Assembly: GCA_017543165.1 (NCBI GenBank)
Contig: JAFYGL010000721.1
Span: forward strand, 1-5,980
From: Victivallales bacterium
Lineage (GTDB): Bacteria > Verrucomicrobiota > Lentisphaeria > Oligosphaerales > Oligosphaeraceae
Length of the DNA stretch: 5,980 bases
Reading direction: 5' to 3'
Shown here: positions 5,598-5,980 of the stretch, one piece after another
Layout: each line of letters begins with the position of its first letter
Position numbering within the stretch: the stretch's first letter is position 1
Program-made: the position numbers and the translations under genes
Notes under the pieces: generated by a model
Databases searched by the model: none
What the model saw: the letters and a program-made list of their open reading frames with translations, nothing else
What the model was told of the DNA's origin: nothing

Positions 5598-5635
5598 ATG
5601 CACTCTATTCCACAAACAAGCAACGGAGGTTTACA

Positions 5636-5980
5636 ATGGCAAATGAATTGGACGAATTGACAGGGCCAGTCAATGCAGCTGGACACGATGTGAATGTAAT
5701 TGAGAAGCAGTTGCCCGTCACCATCGGGGTGGGCTCGGTGATTTTCGAGGTCATGCTCTGGGTATGCGGCATCATCCCAGGCCTCATCTTCCAACTAATG
5801 AAGACAAACGCCAGAAACTATTTCAGGCAGCTTCAACAGAAACTCCAGGCGGATGCATCACAGATTGACAACTATCTGGAGCAGCGCGTGCAGAGTCTCC
5901 AGAACGTGGCGCCCCTAGTCGCCAAAGCAATAGATTTGGACAAGGACGTGATGAAGACCGTGGCGGCATTCCGCGGCGGG
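5636..5980 (+). CDS. LemA-family membrane protein, N-terminal part (runs off the window)
   Basis: The frame is open from ATG 5636 to the window edge, 115 codons with no stop. A GGAGG (5625-5629) 6 nt upstream supports the start. The protein has a polar N terminus (1-27), a hydrophobic segment (about 28-55, with GVGSVIFEVMLWVCGIIPG) that should cross the membrane, and a helical region. In that region DASQIDNYLEQRVQSLQN and LVAKAIDLDKDVMKTVAAFRGG resemble the LemA helix (the N..L.QR...L.NLV..V pattern). LemA proteins are widespread membrane proteins with an outward-facing helical bundle and no firmly established biochemical role. The roughly 27 residues before the membrane segment are longer than in the simplest LemA proteins. 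Divergent from the LPS operon, it may share regulatory sequence with it; that is inference. Confidence 0.75.
   Translation, partial: MANELDELTGPVNAAGHDVNVIEKQLPVTIGVGSVIFEVMLWVCGIIPGLIFQLMKTNARNYFRQLQQKLQADASQIDNYLEQRVQSLQNVAPLVAKAIDLDKDVMKTVAAFRGG

Larger units (their letters stand above)
5410..5635. other. AT-rich divergent intergenic region between kdsB and the lemA-like gene
   Basis: These 226 bases hold promoter-like elements for both strands. They also hold three copies of AATGATA (starting at 5499, 5517 and 5587) and a GC-rich dyad at 5527-5547 (TGCGCGG, 7-nt loop, CCGCACA, one imperfect pair). A run of eight A (5549-5556) follows, placed like an UP element for the rightward promoter. 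I see no coding sequence, tRNA or riboswitch here. Confidence 0.6.

Noticed and set aside
5582..5794. Minus-strand 60-70 codon frames opposite the lemA-like start.
   Set aside because: They overlap the predicted plus-strand promoter, ribosome site and LemA coding sequence, and show no motif of their own.

Overview
The window carries one compact gene cluster, transcribed leftwards on the minus strand, and the first 345 bases of a divergent plus-strand gene at the right edge. Read in its own direction, the cluster runs kdsB, kdsA, kdsC, lptC-like, lptA-like, lptB, hpf, thiD. It contains three of the enzymes that make and activate Kdo (the sugar joining lipid A to the LPS core) and three parts of the Lpt machine that moves finished LPS to the outer membrane. 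A ribosome-hibernation factor and a thiamine-pathway kinase follow. The organism is therefore a diderm bacterium that makes Kdo-containing LPS. The block kdsC-lptC-lptA-lptB followed by hpf recalls the Proteobacterial locus, but rpoN is missing between lptB and hpf, kdsB and kdsA sit where kdsD often is, and KdsA has the cysteine of the metal-dependent class. LptA and LptC are diverged. I would guess a non-proteobacterial Gram-negative, for instance a Lentisphaerota/Verrucomicrobiota relative, but the sequence does not settle this.

Layout. Bases 1-174 are non-coding: a 12-bp stem with a 27-nt loop (52-102) followed on the minus strand by a T-rich run is the likely operon terminator, and a perfect 10-bp hairpin (156-179) covers the thiD stop codon. 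thiD lies at 175-957. Bases 958-1021 hold an unusual array of 8-bp CTAG-containing repeats. hpf (1022-1414) and lptB (1460-2191) follow, then lptA-like (2188-2823), lptC-like (2828-3277), kdsC (3274-3825), kdsA (3809-4663) and kdsB (4666-5409). From kdsB to lptB the genes overlap or lie within 4 nt of one another, so translation is probably coupled. Bases 5410-5635 form an AT-rich divergent promoter region with a plausible sigma70-type promoter on each strand, three AATGATA copies and a small GC-rich dyad. A LemA-family membrane protein starts at 5636 and runs off the window.

How the genes work together: KdsA makes Kdo-8-phosphate, KdsC removes the phosphate, and KdsB makes CMP-Kdo for the lipid A Kdo transferase. 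LptB powers LPS extraction from the inner membrane; LptC and LptA form the periplasmic bridge. The LptF/LptG permeases, KdsD and the Kdo transferase are not in this window. I see no wholly novel system here. The features most worth a second look are the CTAG octamer array, the LptA tail repeat whose last copy is also the lptB ribosome binding site, and the divergent regulatory region.
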